Source: Daldinia sp. FL1419 (taxonomy: Eukaryota; Ascomycota; Sordariomycetes; Xylariales; Hypoxylaceae). Taken from it: a DNA stretch of 64,000 bases. The notes below the pieces were generated by a model. The model had not been told where the DNA came from and did no database searches. It saw only the letters and a list, made by a program, of their open reading frames with translations. The stretch spans positions 1 to 64,000 of the forward strand of contig MU623412.1 in the NCBI GenBank assembly GCA_025201765.1, written 5' to 3'. The translations under genes were made by a program, and so were the position numbers. Shown piece after piece: positions 59,490 through 64,000 of the stretch. Every line of letters starts with the position of its first letter. Position 1 is the first letter of the stretch.

Positions 59490-61146
59490 CAAGATTCTAC
59501 CCCGTTCCAGCCCGCAAATCTTGCCTTGGTGCTCAAGTAGCGTTGTATTACCATAGAAATTTTCCAGGTCCCTCCAATCTTGCCACCGCTGAAGATATGT
59601 TCCGAGTATCCAAGTAGATAGAACGGGGAGGTGTTCCCATATTCCCAACTAAAGTTAGCAGCTACTGAGACATACAAGTGAGATCCAATGCGCCTATTGG
59701 GGACTATACGTGTTTAATTATTTCAAAACAACGCCTCGTGTGACCCTAAGATTGACCTAAGTAGGTATCTTTCATCTTACCTTACCGTATCGACTAGTTT
59801 AATGGCACGCACATCTTTTCTCGCCATTGCTTATATGACAAGTCATTCGTAGAAGATGTCTAACGAATGGTGTAGGAATGGAGAAGTGGTTGACCAACCA
59901 TTGGAGGTCAAATATCAACGCCCTCATTAGTGCGGGCACTACCGATGATAGTAACGTCAGGTAGGACTTTAACAGGGGTACGGTACATGTTATTGTATGT
60001 ATAATACTATAATTCAAATCCTTCCTTTCCTCTTTCCCTATTCCGAATATAGTAAAGGAGGTGTAGTTGAACGGCAACGAGCTTGCGCCTTGCATCGAGT
60101 GGCAATATGAGGTTCCGTTTTTAATTAATCGCATGGAATGGGGGTGTGATTATTGACCCTATAACTTGCTTTAGAATTCCAAAAGAAAAGAGAGAAAAAA
60201 AAGAAAAAGGGGGGGTCATGATGCTAATCCGCAAATAAGAACTAGCTAGCCCGCCATCTAGTTACGGAGCGGTAGCTGGGGAGACGCGGATGTTGTACAA
60301 GCTGTAGTAATACTTCTATGCAACTCCCGCAGGGTCTCTCCAGCGCTAATTACTATAGGCAGCTGCCTATAACTACCATAACTGCCTAGATTCCGACAGA
60401 CGTGTGATAAGTTGCTCATGCGGTTTTCCTTGATCCCGTTGTTCCACAGCAGCTTGTGGCCGAGACTCTATGATAGCTTCGATACATTTCCTTCATATCC
60501 ATAAGACAGCTAGTCTTTGTGAAGAATGCTGTTCGAGCAGGGATGTACGAAGCTCCGGTTGCAAGTAGCCGAATGCAAAAGGCGGAACTCTTGAGAGTAC
60601 CAGGTAATTTGCTCGGGAATTTTACCTAGGTGGTTAATAACCAACATTGCGTAAGTTGTAACAACTTGGGTGTACTTTCTAGCGCGATATCAAATTTCTC
60701 TATTTCTGTTCTTTTCGAATTCCAAACTATTCGAGATACGGATATTGAGGTATTAGCGTGTAGGTGTGGGCGCTGATAGTATCGTTCTCTCGCCAGAAGT
60801 CTAGAATAATAAATGTGCAGTGCCTAGAATAATCCCTCTGTAACTAGTAGTACCACTGGTTGTGCTCTGATCAATGTTCCCTGGCAGACTCGGTCCTGAG
60901 CTGAAAGCTTGGTTTGAAAATCAATACTGGTCTCCCAAGCTGTAGCATCATACGACGCAGGCCATTGAGCGTCACATTGCATACTGCCAACGGAGAAGTA
61001 ATGGAATCTTAGCGGGCAAGGCTGTCTCCCGAGCAGTGAGTATAGTTATTGGAGATGCAACAGAACCAACAACCTGGGTTAGCTTAGATCAACGCGCTCA
61101 AAAAGGACAGACCAGCATCTCAGCTACCAATCACGGTTGAGCTTAT

Positions 61147-61539
61147 CTAAATGTCGCTTAGATTCTCCAAGTCGAAGATCATGATACGTATAAGCGTCGA
61201 CACCAGGCCGTAGTCCTGTAAATCATCTATCGTGGATATGGAACCCACCCCGATAGAAACTAACAAGAATAAGTTGTCGGCCCGGTCAGAGTTTATCGGA
61301 GGAAAAGGGAATTCCAGGGTAGGAAATGATCTGAGGTCAACCCTGTCTGCAAGCCGGCGAATGAAGAGCATACGTGAGCGCCGAATACAATTTTGGTGAA
61401 TATCATGAGCCAGTTTCTCAACCCCTGTCTCAAACCGTCTTGCCTTGTATATACGTACGTGGCCAAGAATAGCCTCGCATGACTCCGGCGGTTGGTAGTG
61501 AATAGACCAGGCAATAGTAGGTAAACCGTTAAGCCGCAT
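61147..61539 (-). CDS. Uncertain hypothetical frame
   Basis: A 130-codon minus-strand frame from ATG 61539. It has mixed hydrophobic and charged composition (KARRFETGVEKLAHDIHQN, RRLADRVDLRSFP) that looks more protein-like than the frames around it, but I do not recognise a domain. No start context or introns support it. It may be the relic of an older gene. Confidence 0.2.
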   Translation of the reverse strand: MRLNGLPTIAWSIHYQPPESCEAILGHVRIYKARRFETGVEKLAHDIHQNCIRRSRMLFIRRLADRVDLRSFPTLEFPFPPINSDRADNLFLLVSIGVGSISTIDDLQDYGLVSTLIRIMIFDLENLSDI

Positions 61540-63483
61540 TATTTCGTAGGCAGCCACCAGTCAAGATATTGGCCTAGAGACACCTGTATCGCATTATGCA
61601 CCTCTACGTGCGCCCTAGGTTGCGAAACAACATAACTCGACGTGTCATAGAACGAGCAACGCCTGTTACTGAGGCATGTTAGCCACCCACTCACTAACGG
61701 ACATGTAGCTTAATAAAGGATAAGCTGTATTAAGTCCACGACTTTTGTTCATGGATTGTATTCCGATACGATGGTTCGCTAAGGATCAGGCAAGGTATAC
61801 GTCGTCCACCGCAACACAAGATATGCATGGTGCATATGAAGAATGTTTAAGCCAAGGTTCTGGCCGTGACCGAGGTAGAATCGATTCATGATACTCGTTG
61901 GTTGAACGCGTTCTGGTATCATTGTATGATACCTTCGTGAGCTTATGCTCCGAACATACGACGGTCTTCTTCCCTAAGCCAGAGCATGCATAGAGTAGCC
62001 AGCCTAATTCCAAATGCTCATGATAAGCTGCTGAAACGAGTGGGCTAACGAATGGCAAGCCCAGGACGATAGTTGATGGACACCACATGTGCCACGGGAT
62101 CGAAGAGCAACACCATTCATACATAGAAGCCGAGAACCCGGATTCCAACCTGAAAAGCGACCGTCGAGCACAAAGCTCGATATGGCAAATGATCGGCCGT
62201 GGCTACGATATTCTACATACGTGCGTACGGTAAAAGATAGTGCTTAATACTAGGCTTGGCGACCTAAGTACAAACAAGCGAACCCGTTACGGTAAATCTT
62301 ACATCTGTAGATGGGTGTGTAGACTCCATGGTGGCTAGGGGCGAATATTCTGAATGCGAGTTAATATTTGTGAGATGATTCATGAAGTCGCCATCGAGAA
62401 GATACATACTATTGCGAGTATGGATTAATAGGTAGGTTTAGTCCAGGAAACAAAGAGAAAGAGGGAGAGAGAAAATGATTGGATTGGGTGTAAGCGATAA
62501 CACCTCCAAAGAGGTGGTCTATGATTCTAATAAGTATACTTTCTACGAATTTTTTAGAATGAGCCTGCAGGCGGAGATATTTCCTCAATATTATGACACG
62601 GATATATTAAAAAAGGGAGAAAAGGAAAAAAAAAAAGAAAGGATTGCATGCATTCTATTAGACATGATGATTAGACATAACAGACATATGATAGGTAGAT
62701 GTTACGATACGCGGATATATGTAATGTATGTAATGCGTGTAATGCGAGTAAGCGGGCACTGTAGTATTGTGGCGCGATGGATTCTTGTCGATTTCGTTTT
62801 AGTGTAATATTCTATAAAGTTCAGCTTTGCTTTTTTTTGTTTTTTTACTATTTATTTATTTCAAGTAGTTAAAATTATGTCAACGTTGTTTATATCTGTT
62901 GCATATTTTGGGGGGGGATGGATGTTGGTTGGTGTGGGAAATTTACAAGTTTGACGTCAAGGGTCTCTTGTCCTTCAAAAAAGCGTTCGGACCCTGTTCC
63001 TACTTAGGTAACCTAGGTTTTTCCGGCCCCTCTCCCCGGAGACCGGAGATTTTTTGGGTTTTAAGATACTCTAACTAAGTGGAGCGGAAGTCTTTCCTAG
63101 GGTCCTACCCGACCTAACACAGCGGGAGTCAGTGCTGCCCCGGGGGTTTCCCTGGTGCTTCCTTCCATACCTCCTTGTTTCTTTGGTGTTCCCATCGTAG
63201 GGTGACTAAACCGCAATGACCCTTTTAACGAACGAGCTGTTTAATTAATAAGCAGTAAGCTTATGGTATGTTATGGTACGAAGTACTATAATATGGTTAG
63301 GTACGTATGTATATGATGCATGTAGTGCATGTAGTGCATGTACGCAAGTATTATAAGGTGCCTAGGTATTTTATATTATTCGATGTGGCATGTAATGCTC
63401 ACATGTAAGTACTACACACTTTTATATACGCACATATTATAATAGTATATCTCTACCTCCTTATATACCAAACAAAAAATACA

Positions 63484-63576
63484 TACGTAGGTACCTACCT
63501 ACATACACTACTTACCTACATACATGCCTACATGCCTACATACCTACACGCCTACCTGCCTACCTGCCTACACTAC
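63484..63576. repeat. TACCTA/CCTACA-rich repeat tract
   Basis: A tract of CCTAC, CATGCCTA and CCTGCCTA units follows a GTAGGTACCTACCTAC palindrome. It is the densest tract of this motif in the window. Confidence 0.92.
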
Positions 63577-64000
63577 TATACGCACGTATGCAGGTTGGTC
63601 GACGTGAGGAGATTTATTAATTAATTTATGCTGTCGTCCACCGCGGAGAACTTCCCAGCCAATAGAAGCCGTCATTTGTTTTATTTTTGTATCTTCAGCC
63701 TCATCTGGGGTATCGTTCTTGCATTGGACGATGGTTCCCTAGCAACATATGTAGGGCCATTTTCAAGAGGAGCGGAAGCGCGGAAAGGTGGCGATGAAGG
63801 TGGTTTATGTGCCTATTGGGGGGTCTCATGTTGGCTTATGCCACTCAAGAATCCCCTATTGGGAAGTTCAAGCCTCTCTGTCATATTATTCGATCCTTGA
63901 GGTCGCAGTGTAACCATCAGCGCTGAAAAGGCAAGCTTCGTTCCCGGTACTACCACTGCCGTTCTCACATCCTTCTAGCTTCTTAATCGACGCTAGGATT
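63577..64000. other. Right edge, no gene seen
   Basis: A 90-codon plus-strand frame (63628-63900) has no recognisable domain and is not called. Confidence 0.45.

Larger units (their letters stand above)
57924..63480. other. Gene-poor right flank with ORF debris
   Basis: No gene could be supported. Frames of 60-136 codons occur on both strands (58241-58423, 58657-58947, 61147-61557, 61786-62148, 62475-62807), none with a recognisable domain or good splice continuation. A 14-bp duplication lies at 59463-59489. A GC-rich segment at 62940-63240 differs in base composition from its flanks. GCATGTAGT units repeat at 63318-63342. Confidence 0.45.

Noticed and set aside
61786..62148. 120-codon minus-strand frame
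   Set aside because: Begins at TTG, not ATG; Cys/Ser/Trp-rich without a recognisable fold.
62475..62807. 110-codon plus-strand frame
   Set aside because: Lys/Met/Arg-rich, AT-driven and repetitive (VMYVMRVMRV); no domain.
63628..63900. 90-codon frame near the right edge
   Set aside because: One possible hydrophobic helix, but no domain, conserved start context or splice signals.
1..64000. CRISPR arrays, bacterial promoters, riboswitches, rRNA
   Set aside because: None found; the sequence is a fungal nuclear genome, and no 5S or other rRNA motif was seen.

Overview
This window is nuclear DNA of a filamentous ascomycete, most likely a sordariomycete (possibly Xylariales-like, but I cannot place it further). 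The reasons are short GT-AG introns of about 44-300 nt with CTAAC-type branch sites, a PRO11/striatin gene of the filamentous-fungal type, an MTR-type amino acid permease, a rhodopsin-domain (PTH11-like) membrane protein, and intergenic DNA full of the palindromic motif TACCTAGGTA. There is no prokaryotic operon structure, CRISPR array or rRNA. I rebuilt exon structures by hand from splice signals, phase and family conservation.

Layout. 1-0.95 kb: an ATT microsatellite and a decayed PIF1-type helicase, probably the 3' end of an old Helitron. 2.3-3.2 kb: a hotdog thioesterase (-). 5.6-8.3 kb: striatin/PRO11 (+). 9.06 kb: an intron-containing tRNA-Glu(CUC). 10.3-13.5 kb: a large TBC-domain RabGAP (-). 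14.4-17.9 kb: an unrecognised, very low-complexity Asn/Gln/Pro-rich frame (-) interrupted by one in-frame TAG. 20.3-22.1 kb: glutamate decarboxylase (+), facing SDA1, a 60S ribosome-assembly factor (-, 22.5-24.8 kb).

25.7-37.5 kb is an accessory-looking block: an intracellular GMC oxidoreductase (+), a secreted berberine-bridge-type FAD oxidoreductase (-), a broken SAM methyltransferase pseudogene (+), a seven-helix rhodopsin-domain protein (-), a small zinc-finger-like frame, and a secreted GMC oxidoreductase (-) whose last exon seems damaged. This could be the remains of a small metabolic cluster, but no backbone synthase lies in the window.

41.6-57.9 kb returns to conserved genes: an amino acid permease (+), a KDM4-type JmjC histone demethylase (+), the DEAH-box helicase PRP43 (+) and a single-pass membrane protein with a Ser/Thr-rich ectodomain (+). 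From 57.9 kb to the end I see no convincing gene, only short simple repeats, ORF debris and TACCTA-rich DNA.

The housekeeping genes cover signalling and development (striatin), membrane traffic (TBC), ribosome assembly and splicing (SDA1, PRP43), chromatin (KDM4) and nitrogen/GABA metabolism (GAD, permease). They do not form a pathway. The points most worth a second look are the methyltransferase pseudogene and its oxidoreductase neighbours, the TAG-split Asn/Gln repeat gene, the hidden C-terminal tail of the KDM4 gene, the acceptor-less last intron of the second GMC gene, and the Helitron-like relic at the left edge.
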